Shown here: piece by piece, positions 8,834-17,331 of the stretch | Layout: every line of letters begins with the position of its first letter | Position numbering within the stretch: position 1 is the stretch's first letter | NCBI GenBank assembly: GCA_963775805.1 | Contig: CAVZKG010000001.1 | Location: 434,001 to 498,000 of the forward strand | Direction: 5' to 3' | From: JAFAMB01 sp963775805 | GTDB taxonomy: Bacteria; Verrucomicrobiota; Verrucomicrobiia; Chthoniobacterales; JAFAMB01 | DNA length: 64,000 bases | Translations under genes and position numbers: made by a program | The notes under the pieces: generated by a model | What the model saw: only the letters and a program-made list of their open reading frames with translations | Told to the model about the DNA's origin: nothing | The model's database searches: none

Positions 8834-9313
8834 TTTCGCCTGACGAATCTAGAAGGGGCAGCGGGACATGCAACCATTAACCACCAGGGCGTTCACCGTT
8901 TGGAGTTCGAGGTTCGAGGTTTCGAGTTTGGGGGGCAGTTGTAGGGTAGGCGTCTCGCCTGCCTGTAGGCGTTTGGAGTTCGAGGTTCGAGGTTTCGAGT
9001 TTGGGGGGCAGTTGTAGGGTAGGCGTCTCGCCTGCCTGTAGTCCTCGAACTCGTCTTCCTCCTTGTCCTCGATTGGAGCGCGCCATGCGAACTGGGCGTT
9101 CGGCGTTTGGCGTTTTGCGCGACGGGTTTTTCCCGGGGGGGAACCTAACCACAACGCGGGGCGCCCTACAGGGGCTCAAGAAAAGCCGCGGCCGCCAAAA
9201 CCAACGTCGGCGTTTTGCGTGCGCCGGGCTTTCTTAGGAAGCGATCACAAAAGATTTTCCTTGCGCCCATACCGAATCTTCATCGAGGGATCAAACCTGA
9301 GTCCAGATTCTGA
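8834..9313. other. Non-coding repeat island between mlaE and the glycosyltransferase
   Basis: About 480 bp separating two divergent genes. It holds the 73-bp tandem repeat (8898-9041), then a segment whose minus strand (9041-9073) reads as the acidic peptide IEDKEEDEFED, then GGCGTTCGGCGTTTGGCG-like low-complexity DNA and a C/G-rich stretch. Long overlapping open frames in this island have no homology I recognise and are products of the repeats. Promoters for mlaE (leftward) and the glycosyltransferase (rightward) must lie here but none stands out. Confidence 0.6.
8898..9041. repeat. 73-bp direct tandem repeat, two copies
   Basis: Two head-to-tail copies, 8898-8970 and 8971-9041, each beginning GTTTGGAGTTCGAGGTTCG and ending GTCTCGCCTGCCTGTAG. 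The copies are identical by eye over essentially the whole unit. The GAGTTCGAGGTTCGAG part is shared with the repeat islands at 13.3, 14.1 and 27.3 kb. Confidence 0.93.
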
Positions 9314-10060
9314 ATGAATATTCCAGCTCCAGACAGGCCTATCGATTTTGCAGATCCGCGCTACTCCATCGTTATACCGGTGTATAACGAAGAAGAAGTG
9401 GTGGGAGATCTCCTGAATGAGATTCGCCGGTTCGCGGACGGCTGGAGTACCGAATACGAACTCTTACTCGTGGACGACGGAAGCGCCGACCGAACCGCAG
9501 AAATCATCGTGGCCGGGTTCGCAAACTGGCCCCAGGGCCGATTGATCCGGCTCAGCCGGAATTGCGGGCAGGCCGCGGCCCTTTTGCACGGAATGAAATC
9601 GGCTCGTGGCCAAATCATCGTGTTATTAGATGGCGATGGGCAAAACGACCCGAAAGATATCCCGAAAGTCCTCGCACCCTTGGATGAAGTGGACATGGCA
9701 GTCGGCATTCGAGTGAACCGCCAGGACTCTTACGTCCGCAAGGCTATGTCACGACTCGCCAATGCTGCCAGAAGCGGCATCCTGGGTGACGGTATTGTCG
9801 ACAGTGGATGCGGAATCAAAGCGCTGCATCGCCGCGTCGTTGAAGCTTTCATTCCCATGCGTACGCTCTATTCGTTCATCCCTGCATTGGCTATTAGCGC
9901 AGGATTCTCGATTCGCCAGGTACCGGTAAGCCACCGGCCGCGAAGCGGTGGAAAATCCAAATACGGAGTCCGCCAATTTCTCTGGAGACCGCTGCTCGAT
10001 TTGTTCGGGGTCTGGTGGTTCATGCGGCGGCGATGTCCTCTCGCGAAAGAGAAAACTTAG
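9314..10060 (+). CDS. Family 2 glycosyltransferase, DPM1/GtrB-like
   Basis: 248-aa GT-A fold enzyme expected to move a sugar from a nucleotide donor to a polyprenyl phosphate or similar lipid. Motifs: YSIVIPVYNEEEVV at the start, LLLVDDGSADRT, RNCGQAAALLHGM, and metal-binding DGDGQNDP; the later SGCGIKALHRRV and RSGGKSKYGVRQF segments are typical of the dolichyl-phosphate mannosyltransferase/GtrB branch. Unlike GtrB it lacks the two C-terminal membrane helices and ends soon after a single hydrophobic patch (LLDLFGVWWFM). It stands alone: genes on both sides face the other way, and it converges with the ABC ATPase that ends 1 bp downstream. Sugar and acceptor are unknown. Confidence 0.85.
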   Translation: MNIPAPDRPIDFADPRYSIVIPVYNEEEVVGDLLNEIRRFADGWSTEYELLLVDDGSADRTAEIIVAGFANWPQGRLIRLSRNCGQAAALLHGMKSARGQIIVLLDGDGQNDPKDIPKVLAPLDEVDMAVGIRVNRQDSYVRKAMSRLANAARSGILGDGIVDSGCGIKALHRRVVEAFIPMRTLYSFIPALAISAGFSIRQVPVSHRPRSGGKSKYGVRQFLWRPLLDLFGVWWFMRRRCPLAKEKT

Positions 10061-11458
10061 TTAGTGCGAGGGACCTTCGGTTTCGGCTCGCTTCTTTTTT
10101 TCATCCATTTCCTTTTTCTCGGCGTCGTTCTCCGGTCGCATCACCATTTGCGTATTGGTATCGTAATCCATCAGACCAGCGTATCGCCCCCACGCGATCA
10201 TTGTTTCTAAAACCTTCTCCGAATTCTCGTAAGGGAGCGCACTGGCGATGTCCTTCATCACAGTCTCAGCATCCACTTCGGATTGAATCTCCAGATAGCC
10301 GAGAATGATGTGGAATAAGCGAAGCTTCTTGACCTGTTCGGCAAATATCACCGGACGTGTATCGCTGTCTGCGGCGATAAATTTTTTTCCCAATTCCGTG
10401 AATCGTACTTCATGCCGCGGCGTATCGACAAAATCCAGGATTTCGGCCGCTTTGACCAGTGAGATGGTTTCACCAAAATCTGTGCCGATCTCGTTCGCGA
10501 TATCGTAGATATCGTCCAGATCAGGATGATCCTGCAGAATACTCAGCAGACCGATGATTCTTCCCACGGGAACCGTTGGGATTGATTCCATGCGGGTCCG
10601 AGCTCTTGAAATCGGGCGCCCGGAAACAGGAGGGGGTTCTGGTGGAATATCCGGAAGAGCTTGCAGCGTAATCGTTTCATGGATCACCTTCACAAGGCGC
10701 TGAAACTCCGGGTCATTCGGATTTCTCGGATAGGCGAGCTTGTTCTCCATCACTAAGCCAAGCCGTCCGGGATGCGGGAACAGCACACAGATACGCGTCG
10801 CCATCTCGACGGCTTCCTCAATATTGTGGGTCACCATGAAAATGCTACGAAGCGTCGTTGCCTGTTCCTGCCAGAGAGTCACAACTTCATTCCGAAGATT
10901 TTCTGCAGTGAGAACGTCAAGAGCGCTGAATGCTTCATCAAGACAGAGAATCTTAGGCTCCGCGACCAAAGCCCGCGCGATGCCGACGCGCTGTCTCATT
11001 CCTCCCGATATTTCGCGCGGATAGGCATCGTGGTAGTTGTCGAGACCGATCAGATCGATCGCCTTATCCACAGCCGCCTCTTTTTCCGCGCGCGTCACCA
11101 GCTTTGACATCAAACCGACCGCGACGTTCTGTTCGACAGTGAGCCAAGGGTATAAGGCAAAGGTTTGAAAAACGATCGAAGCGTTGGGATTAATTCCCTC
11201 CAACGGTTTGCCATAAGAGAGCACGCGGCCGGTCGTTGGTGCGGCCAATCCAGTCATGCACCGAAGCAATGTCGATTTCCCCGATCCCGACTGCCCCAAC
11301 AGCGCGAGCAATTCACCTTCGTGGATCGCCAGATCAATTTGGTCGAGCACTTTCAGTTCTCGGCCCCCTGCAACGGTGTAGGTCTTCGATACGTTGCACA
11401 GTTCAGCGGTGGCGGACTGCCGCAAAGCGGCGGTAACGCTGCTTGATTCGTTTATCAT
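10061..11458 (-). CDS. NitT/TauT-type ABC transporter ATP-binding protein with AAA-associated C-terminal domain
   Basis: 465 aa. The first ~260 residues are an ABC ATPase of the nitrate/sulfonate/taurine class: Walker A GQSGSGKST, signature ISGGMRQRVGIARAL, Walker B ILCLDEAFSALD, and the H-loop MVTHNIEEAVEMATRI. Residues ~295-430 match the helical AAA-associated C-terminal domain (GLLSILQDHPDLDDIYDIANEIG) found in a subset of these ATPases, and the last 30 residues are Lys/Glu rich. It follows the double permease with no gap (stop 11459, start 11458). Substrate is not readable; no binding protein is nearby. Confidence 0.87.
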   Translation of the reverse strand: MINESSSVTAALRQSATAELCNVSKTYTVAGGRELKVLDQIDLAIHEGELLALLGQSGSGKSTLLRCMTGLAAPTTGRVLSYGKPLEGINPNASIVFQTFALYPWLTVEQNVAVGLMSKLVTRAEKEAAVDKAIDLIGLDNYHDAYPREISGGMRQRVGIARALVAEPKILCLDEAFSALDVLTAENLRNEVVTLWQEQATTLRSIFMVTHNIEEAVEMATRICVLFPHPGRLGLVMENKLAYPRNPNDPEFQRLVKVIHETITLQALPDIPPEPPPVSGRPISRARTRMESIPTVPVGRIIGLLSILQDHPDLDDIYDIANEIGTDFGETISLVKAAEILDFVDTPRHEVRFTELGKKFIAADSDTRPVIFAEQVKKLRLFHIILGYLEIQSEVDAETVMKDIASALPYENSEKVLETMIAWGRYAGLMDYDTNTQMVMRPENDAEKKEMDEKKKRAETEGPSH

Positions 11459-13210
11459 CTAATCCAGATGGAAGCGCTTTTCGGCGAACTCATAGAGTCT
11501 GCGCCAGACTAGCTTGTTAGTGGTGAATACAAAAATACACATCACGGCGATACTGCAGATGATCATCGCGGTATCCCCTTTGTTTGTCACTTCGGTGATG
11601 TAAGCTCCCAGCCCGTCTGCCTTCAATGTCGTGTCTCCCCAGGTGGCAAGTTCCGCCACAATACTTACATTCCACGCGCCGCCTGCTGCTGTACATGCTC
11701 CGGTAACCCAGAAAGGAAAAATCGCAGGCAAAATTAACGTGCGCCAGAGTGGCCAGCCGCGAAGACCATAAGTCGTTGCAGCTTCCTTCAGATCGGTCGG
11801 AATGGCCATAGCGCCGGCGATCACATTGAACAGGATATACCACTGGGTCCCCATCGAGATGAGCAGGATGCTGCCCCAGTTGATACTGATGTGCGCTACG
11901 ACAAAAAACCAGACCACGAACGGAAAGGTCATGTTTACCGGGAAGGATGCAGCGATTTGGGCAAATGGCTGAGCGAATCGCGCGACCTTCGGTTTCGAGC
12001 CGATCCAGACGCCGATCGGCGTCCAGATTAACGTCGCGAGAATAGTCATGAGCGCGACACGCCCCATCGTCAACAGCCCCAGCATGAAGAGATGCGCAAA
12101 TTGATGCCAGGTGACGTGGTTGTAAAGCGTGGCGACCGCTGCCATCACCCCGAGAATCATCTGATAGACAACCCAGACTCCAATCAGTGCACCCAGCAAA
12201 CGGATGATCCAGCGACCAGCCGCTTTGCGGGTGTTCCCAGAAATGAAACCGACCGAAGTGAGTCGCCTTCTGAAACGAACGAGTCGATCGGAAACGGGCC
12301 GCAACATTTTATTGTCCAACCAATCCAGCACGTACGCGCGTCTCAAAAAGTTATAGAGCCAGGATTCTGGTGCGTCGCCGGACTCGATCAACTCCATCTT
12401 GAACTTGTCTGCCCACGCAAGCAGCGGCCTCCAGACGAGCTGATCCGAAGCAATGATTACGCAGAGCATCGTAACGATGGCCCATACAGCCGCCATGTTG
12501 TCACCCTTTTCCACGGCTGTTGCCATATAGGAACCGAGCCCTGGCAATTTGATGTTCTTCCCGAGAACGGTGATCGCCTCGCTTTGCGCGACAAAAAACC
12601 AACCGCCTCCAAACGACATCATCGAATTCCAGATGAGACTATGCATTGAGGAGGGCACTTCCAGCGTCACAAAGCGTTGCCATCGGGACAATCGAAAGTT
12701 TGTGGCGGCTTCGCCCAGATCGCCCGGGATGGTAACCAGCGAGTGATAAAAACCGAAAGCCATGTTCCAGACCTGGCCGGTAAAGATTGCAAAGATACTC
12801 GCACACTCTACTCCAAGCAGACTTCCTGGGAACAGAGCGATAAAACCCGTGACCGTGATTGAAAGAAATCCAAGCACTGGAACCGATTGCAGAATGTCCA
12901 TCGCCGGGAGGATGACTGCCCTGGCGACTCTACTCTTTGCCGCGGCATACCCTGCGGAAAAGGTGAACAACAGCGAGCACCCAAATGCGATCCACATCCG
13001 AAGTACAGTACGACCCGCGTAGTACGGGAGATTCCAGACATCGGTCGAGATCTGCAATGTCTGACTCTCGTCGAAGTGCGTTACCATCCCGCGTCCGAAA
13101 TGCATGATGGTCCAGAGCAGACCGAAGACTCCGAGCAGCACGACAAAATCAACCCAGCTGAAGCCACGCCGTACCTCCGGAGCGCCGAGTTGTGTTGCCG
13201 TTGATTTCAT
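11459..13210 (-). CDS. Fused double ABC permease, NitT/TauT class
   Basis: 583 aa, about twice the size of a single SsuC/NrtB permease, with two tandem binding-protein-dependent transport domains. Each half carries its own EAA loop for the ATPase: GDLGEAATNFRLSRWQRF in the first and TDLKEAATTYGLRGWPLW in the second, roughly 300 residues apart. So one polypeptide supplies both transmembrane halves. The ATPase gene follows directly. The start at 13210 (MKSTATQLG) gives a short soluble N-terminus before the first helix. There is no periplasmic binding-protein gene within several kilobases, so substrate cannot be assigned. Confidence 0.88.
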   Translation of the reverse strand: MKSTATQLGAPEVRRGFSWVDFVVLLGVFGLLWTIMHFGRGMVTHFDESQTLQISTDVWNLPYYAGRTVLRMWIAFGCSLLFTFSAGYAAAKSRVARAVILPAMDILQSVPVLGFLSITVTGFIALFPGSLLGVECASIFAIFTGQVWNMAFGFYHSLVTIPGDLGEAATNFRLSRWQRFVTLEVPSSMHSLIWNSMMSFGGGWFFVAQSEAITVLGKNIKLPGLGSYMATAVEKGDNMAAVWAIVTMLCVIIASDQLVWRPLLAWADKFKMELIESGDAPESWLYNFLRRAYVLDWLDNKMLRPVSDRLVRFRRRLTSVGFISGNTRKAAGRWIIRLLGALIGVWVVYQMILGVMAAVATLYNHVTWHQFAHLFMLGLLTMGRVALMTILATLIWTPIGVWIGSKPKVARFAQPFAQIAASFPVNMTFPFVVWFFVVAHISINWGSILLISMGTQWYILFNVIAGAMAIPTDLKEAATTYGLRGWPLWRTLILPAIFPFWVTGACTAAGGAWNVSIVAELATWGDTTLKADGLGAYITEVTNKGDTAMIICSIAVMCIFVFTTNKLVWRRLYEFAEKRFHLD

Positions 13211-13697
13211 CTGGACGGAATTCGCAATATTTCAGAGACGCCGGAACCGAACAATCTGTTTCGTGTGAAAGTTTGATGACCGTGGAGTGAGTATTGGGTT
13301 CCAAGTGAGGAGTTCGAGGTTCCGGGTCAGAGGGCGGAGTGAGGAGTTTCGAACAAGCCCGAAAACTCACAACAGGAATGGCAAAACGGCGTATTTTTTT
13401 GTAAGATGCTGGTATCGAGGCAGTTAGATTCAGCCACCCAAACGCCGCTTCGGACTGTGCATCTGTCGCCAAATCGCGGAGGCCCATTTTGGGTAAGCCA
13501 CTTCTCAAGCGGCTTGCTACGGATGCATCGGCCTGACGGCTACATTAGTCGCCGCGCAATTCACCATTTGCCGATGAGCCAGTCTTAGAATGAGATCGCA
13601 CCGTCTCAGAATGGGACAATCAGTTAAAAGGCGACGCGACCTGTCAGTACGCAAGTCACTCAGAATAAGCCGCAGATGATAATTTCATCAGTTTGGC
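13211..13697. other. Non-coding spacer with repeat fragments
   Basis: About 487 bp upstream of the double permease and of the truncated SRPBCC gene. Contains a short GAGGAGTTCGAGGTTCCGGG-type fragment near 13306-13325 (same family as the larger islands), and the hairpin repeat at 13495-13525. No plausible gene was seen. Confidence 0.55.
13495..13525. repeat. Short dispersed hairpin repeat, copy A
   Basis: AAGCCACTT-CTC-AAGCGGCTT forms a 9-bp stem with one mismatch and a 3-nt loop, followed by GCTACGGATG. The 20-mer CAAGCGGCTTGCTACGGATG recurs exactly in copy B at 22518-22548. Confidence 0.85.
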
Positions 13698-14159
13698 ATG
13701 GCGTTTGCAACAGCTCACACCGCTTGTGTTTTATTCACTGTCGTCGCTGGCCCTGGGAAGGGTGCAGAAGTTGAATTGCCTCCGATCGTTGTCTCGGCCA
13801 CTCCTTCCCCGATCCCGAGGCAACTACCCGACATCGTGAGTAAGGATCGCGAGCAGCGGTCACCGGATGTTCATTGGTCCAAGGTGTTGTCCCCTGACCG
13901 AGCCGAGATGTTTGCCCACAATGAAATCGAGATCAATGCCTCTTACGCGACGGTGTGGAACCATCTCGTCCAAGCCCAACTTTGGCCGCAATGGTTTCCA
14001 AAGTGTGGCAAGGTTGATATCAAGGGACGTTCAAAGGTGCTGCAAATGAATACCAAGTTTACTTGGAGTAGTCTTGACTTGCCGCTGCAGAACCGGTTTG
14101 AATCTTTCCCACCGCCACCGGACGAAGGATCTCGGAAGGAGTTCGGAGTTCGGAGTTAG
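13698..14159 (+). pseudogene. Truncated SRPBCC/START-like protein gene
   Basis: 153 codons. After a hydrophobic start and a Pro-rich linker (PPIVVSATPSPIPRQLPD) the frame enters what looks like the first half of an SRPBCC (polyketide-cyclase/START-like) lipid-binding fold: HNEIEINASYATVWNHLVQA, then WPQWFPKCGKVDI. These folds normally need about 140-150 residues; only about 65 are present before the frame runs into GGAGTTCGGAGTT repeats at 14136 and stops. No continuation was seen beyond the repeat element (ends near 14319). I read it as a gene broken by the repeat or by a deletion at that point. The family call is by pattern only and moderately sure. Confidence 0.55.
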
Positions 14160-14319
14160 GAGTTCGGAGTTCCAGGTTAGGAGTTCAGGGTTAGGAGTTC
14201 GAGGTTCAGAATCAGGTGAGCGAAATCGAGGACGAGAACGATCAGGATTACGATTACGAGTGCGACAAAGGAACCTCGAACCCTGAACTTCGAACTTGAA
14301 CCTCGAACCCGGAACTCCC
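14136..14319. repeat. GGAGTTCGAGGTT-type inverted repeat element (R2)
   Basis: Left arm 14136-14209 is built of GGAGTTC/GGTTAGGAGTTC units; right arm 14270-14319 is the complementary GAACCTCGAACCC type. Between them 14225-14266 reads, on the plus strand, as the acidic peptide IEDENDQDYDYECD. Related islands lie at 8898-9076 and 27283-27530. Confidence 0.8.
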
Positions 14320-14342
14320 ACGCACTTCCAGAGCTTGGCCGC

Positions 14343-15119
14343 TCAACTTCCGACCAGGATAATCGGGCCCTCCGGTTTGGAGGCGCCACCGGCCTTTTCC
14401 ACGCTAATCGCGAAAGCGCTGGCAGATCCGATCGGACTTTGAGGCGAGAAACTGGTGCGGATTGGACCATTATTTGAGACGGTCAAAACCCCCGCACTGA
14501 CCGGCTGCGGATTTTTCGGATCGATTACCCAAAGCTGGTAGTCTTTGCCGGGCGCGGGCGGTGGCAGCTTATCCAACTGCAAGACCCCGTCCTTCCGCTC
14601 TTTATCCCAAACGACCACCGCCGTAGCAGACTCGAACGCAGAGACTTGCGCTTTGAGCATCAGAATCTTCACTTCCGCGAGGGCGTTCCGCTTTTGTAGC
14701 GTAGCTAAATCGCTTTCCAAATGACCGACGTTTTTGTTAACCACCAGCAGGTCGTGCCCGATCTCGGTGATTCTTTTTTGCAGGCGCGCTCGCTCCAAGT
14801 TAAGGATGGCACACGCAATCGCCAAGCAGGCCGCCAACGCCCATGGCGCGGCAAACCAGACAATATTCGATCGGGATGTCGGTAATTGCTTTCGAGTGCT
14901 CGCACGTTCCAGCGCAATAATTCGCTTCGGCAGGCCGGTCGGAGGCGATTTCGGTTCCAATGTGTGCGCAATCGACGAAAACGCTTCTTCCGTTTCACGG
15001 ACAAAATCTCGAACCTCCGGATCCGCTCCGATCTCCGCTTCCATACGTTGGGCGTCCTTCGGATCAAGCTCATTGAGCAGGTACCCAATCAGCAATTCCT
15101 GTTTGGATTCGTCGATCAT
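14343..15119 (-). CDS. Anti-sigma factor, RskA-like
   Basis: 258 aa from ATG 15119 (MIDESKQE), chosen because it overlaps the sigma-factor stop (ATGA) and has a strong GGAGG site 6-7 bp upstream. The cytoplasmic N-terminal zinc-finger-like anti-sigma domain (ELLIGYLLNELDPKDAQ) lacks the His-x3-Cys-x2-Cys ligands of ZAS proteins, as in RskA. One transmembrane helix follows (about residues 86-108), then a short coiled coil and a periplasmic RskA C-terminal domain (YQLWVIDPKNPQPVSAGVL). It should hold the adjacent ECF sigma factor at the membrane until a signal releases it. The signal is unknown. Confidence 0.86.
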   Translation of the reverse strand: MIDESKQELLIGYLLNELDPKDAQRMEAEIGADPEVRDFVRETEEAFSSIAHTLEPKSPPTGLPKRIIALERASTRKQLPTSRSNIVWFAAPWALAACLAIACAILNLERARLQKRITEIGHDLLVVNKNVGHLESDLATLQKRNALAEVKILMLKAQVSAFESATAVVVWDKERKDGVLQLDKLPPPAPGKDYQLWVIDPKNPQPVSAGVLTVSNNGPIRTSFSPQSPIGSASAFAISVEKAGGASKPEGPIILVGS

Positions 15120-15697
15120 GAAGTCCCCTCCTTCAAACAATCGCGCATGCGCAACAGACCACGTCTGATCCGCGCCTTGATTGTGCCCAGGGGCGTAGCA
15201 AGCCTTTCCGCGATCTGCTCGTGTGTGAGGCCACCAAAAAAGGCAAGCTCGACCGATTGCCTTTGCTCTTCCGGAAGGTCTCGCAGAACGGAGCGCACCA
15301 ATCGAGCCTGATCGCGAATTGCAGGTTCCTCCGCCGAGGCCAGATCGTCGTGCTGCAGGTTCTCCCCTTCATTCGTCACTCTGCCACGGAGTTTTTCCAT
15401 TCGTTGGCGCGCGCGCAATCGATCAATTGCCTTGTTTCGCGTGATCATCATCGCCCATGCGAACGGATTGCTTCGAGCCGGATCATATGTCGCTGCTTTT
15501 CGCCAAATGTAGGTAAACCCCTCCTGCAATACGTCTTCCGCTTCTTTTGGATCATTCATCATCCGCTGGGCCACGGCAAAAAGCGATCCAGCGAATCGTT
15601 TGTACAGCAGAGCAAACGCCGATTCGTCCCCGGCTGCGATCCGGGAAATCAACTGTACCTCCAATTCCTTTTCGGATTCGTGATCCGGTGCTGTCAT
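15116..15697 (-). CDS. ECF sigma factor, SigK-like
   Basis: 193 aa from ATG 15697 (MTAPDHESEKE), the length usual for the family; an in-frame start at 15799 would add 34 residues with no family resemblance. Region 2 (ALLYKRFAGSLFAVAQRMM, AEDVLQEGFTYIW, FAWAMMITRNKAIDRLR) and region 4 (LPEEQRQSVELAFFGGLTHE, QIAERLATPLGTIKARIRRG) are both clear. Directs RNA polymerase to a small set of genes once released by the RskA-like protein encoded next. ECF pairs of this type often autoregulate, so its promoter should lie in 15700-16090. Confidence 0.88.
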   Translation of the reverse strand: MTAPDHESEKELEVQLISRIAAGDESAFALLYKRFAGSLFAVAQRMMNDPKEAEDVLQEGFTYIWRKAATYDPARSNPFAWAMMITRNKAIDRLRARQRMEKLRGRVTNEGENLQHDDLASAEEPAIRDQARLVRSVLRDLPEEQRQSVELAFFGGLTHEQIAERLATPLGTIKARIRRGLLRMRDCLKEGTS

Positions 15698-16092
15698 ACC
15701 GCAGATGCGACTTTCCCAACGCTTTTCCCCATTGACTTGAATCGATTCAACCAACTTACGCTGGAGAAAGCCTGTTGAGAGCGTTTGGGTAGCGCGCATC
15801 GATCAAGGCCCACGAACCTCCGAATAATCAAGCGAAATCCGCGCTCTACAGAGTGTTACTGCGACAAAGGACCCGCCTGGCGGCGCTGCTCGTTGCAATT
15901 TGACTTGGAAGGAAGTGAGCATAAACGCGAACAGTTCTGTCATCCATCTATGCGCGCATCGGACGATGACAGATGCAGGACAATTTGTACGATCGACTCC
16001 GTCAGAGGTTAGCAGGCCGCGAGGTCAGGAATAATGCCTCTGCCTGACCGAAGTCGCCTGAGGTGGCGATGCCCGCGACCCGTTCTTGACAA
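15698..16092. other. Non-coding spacer upstream of the ECF sigma gene
   Basis: About 395 bp between two minus-strand genes. Apart from a possible N-terminal extension of the sigma gene (to 15799) no coding signal is apparent, and no clear hairpin terminator follows the upstream M14-like gene. Confidence 0.45.
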
Positions 16093-16902
16093 TCAAAGTC
16101 TGTCCGCCTGCTGTACCAGATTCCGGTATGTGCGCAGGATTTGCTCGATGCTGAACACGATTGACGAGATTTGATTCTCTGCGCCGCTCCCTTTCGGTGT
16201 CCGGATGATCAGAGTGAATGGTCCCGGATGCAGCTGGTTCAGGCCAAGCATCGAATTCCATTCCTCCTGCAAATGAGGCACCACCTGAATCGGGTCTCTC
16301 GCCAACGGGATTATTCGTGCAACCAGCTCCAGCCCGGGCCAGAGGACCTCAGACCCGATGACACGGCTCGAGACTTGGATCTGAAATCCATCTATCGGTT
16401 CGTCGGTTTTGACGGTGATGATTCCATCCAGCTGATTTTCATTCAGTTCCCTATCGAAAAAGCCAGCCACAGAATCAGGATCTTCTTTCCAGGAGGGTTC
16501 AAAGAAATCAAGTGATTGGCTCGTTGCGCCCCGGGGATTGGTGACCGGATAGACGAAAAGCGCGAAATCTTCGGCCAGCAATGAGGCAAGATTCAACCCC
16601 ACCAACAGTTTGACAATCGAGTCGGTGCTTAGGTGGTCGTATGGATCAATCCCGCCCATCAGAGCCAACCGGATCGGAATCCTCCCCCCTCTCGGGCCTA
16701 TGAAGACGTAACTCGGTATCACCCGACCGTCCACTGTCACCGAACGCCACCGCCTCAGACCGCCCGATTCTTCCGAGAGAAGATCGAGAGGAGACCAAGG
16801 GACCTCTTGCGGCTTTGAGTTGTCTGATATTGACCGGGAACTATGGGCATCGGATGCGGCTGACGAACTGTTCACAGGCATTCTCCTCTCTGGGAGTCGC
16901 AC
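16093..16902 (-). CDS. M14 carboxypeptidase-like protein lacking zinc ligands
   Basis: 269 aa, no signal peptide. The core resembles the first half of an M14 zinc-carboxypeptidase/deacylase fold: VIPSYVFIGPRGGRIPIRLA leads into a strand and loop where active enzymes have His-x-x-Glu, but here the loop reads MGGIDPYDHLSTDS. Later FALFVYPVTNPRGA matches the conserved PxxNPxG segment of the family. No third His ligand is evident near DGIITVKTDEPIDGF. I therefore call it a non-catalytic relative, perhaps a binding or regulatory protein; the resemblance is by eye. Single gene, not coupled to neighbours; an alternative start is the Met eight codons in. Confidence 0.5.
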   Translation of the reverse strand: MRLPERRMPVNSSSAASDAHSSRSISDNSKPQEVPWSPLDLLSEESGGLRRWRSVTVDGRVIPSYVFIGPRGGRIPIRLALMGGIDPYDHLSTDSIVKLLVGLNLASLLAEDFALFVYPVTNPRGATSQSLDFFEPSWKEDPDSVAGFFDRELNENQLDGIITVKTDEPIDGFQIQVSSRVIGSEVLWPGLELVARIIPLARDPIQVVPHLQEEWNSMLGLNQLHPGPFTLIIRTPKGSGAENQISSIVFSIEQILRTYRNLVQQADRL

Positions 16903-17331
16903 ACGTGCGACAATAGACAGTCTACCAGATCAAAACTTAATGTCTATTTATCTGATCGGGATTGCTTTTTTGGTCCCTTTTGAGGTCGTTCTTCCTCTGG
17001 CCCAACGAAAAAATGCGTTTCCAGCCTTGCGTAAAACGTAAAGACGTATTAACCGAGTGGATCGTTACAGGAGTTGCAGCGATTGCAGTTATTTGAAGAA
17101 TTGGAGCCTTAACCACGGTTGCCGCTATCCCACGGCAGCCACTTAACCGAAAGAAATATGTCGAGGGAGAACAGCAACGCCAAAGGTGTCTCTGCATACC
17201 GTCTGGGCGGGCGAGCGAAATTGAATTTTTCGTCTGAACAAATCGTCTGTCTAATGCCGTTAACCTTTAACGTTGTTCTTGAATCCTATCGCACTGCAGA
17301 TAGCTTGCGTCGGCTGTTCGATTTTTAAGAT
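16903..17331. other. Non-coding spacer, promoter region of the hopanoid operon
   Basis: About 429 bp between divergent genes (M14-like protein leftward, hpnH rightward). I see no convincing gene, repeat or riboswitch. Promoters for both directions should lie here. Confidence 0.45.

Noticed and set aside
8890..9045. Tandem repeats considered as a CRISPR array
   Set aside because: Two contiguous copies with no unique spacers and no cas genes.
13306..13345. A fourth full copy of the acidic-core repeat element
   Set aside because: Only an arm fragment is present; no complementary arm or Ile-Glu reading frame was found.
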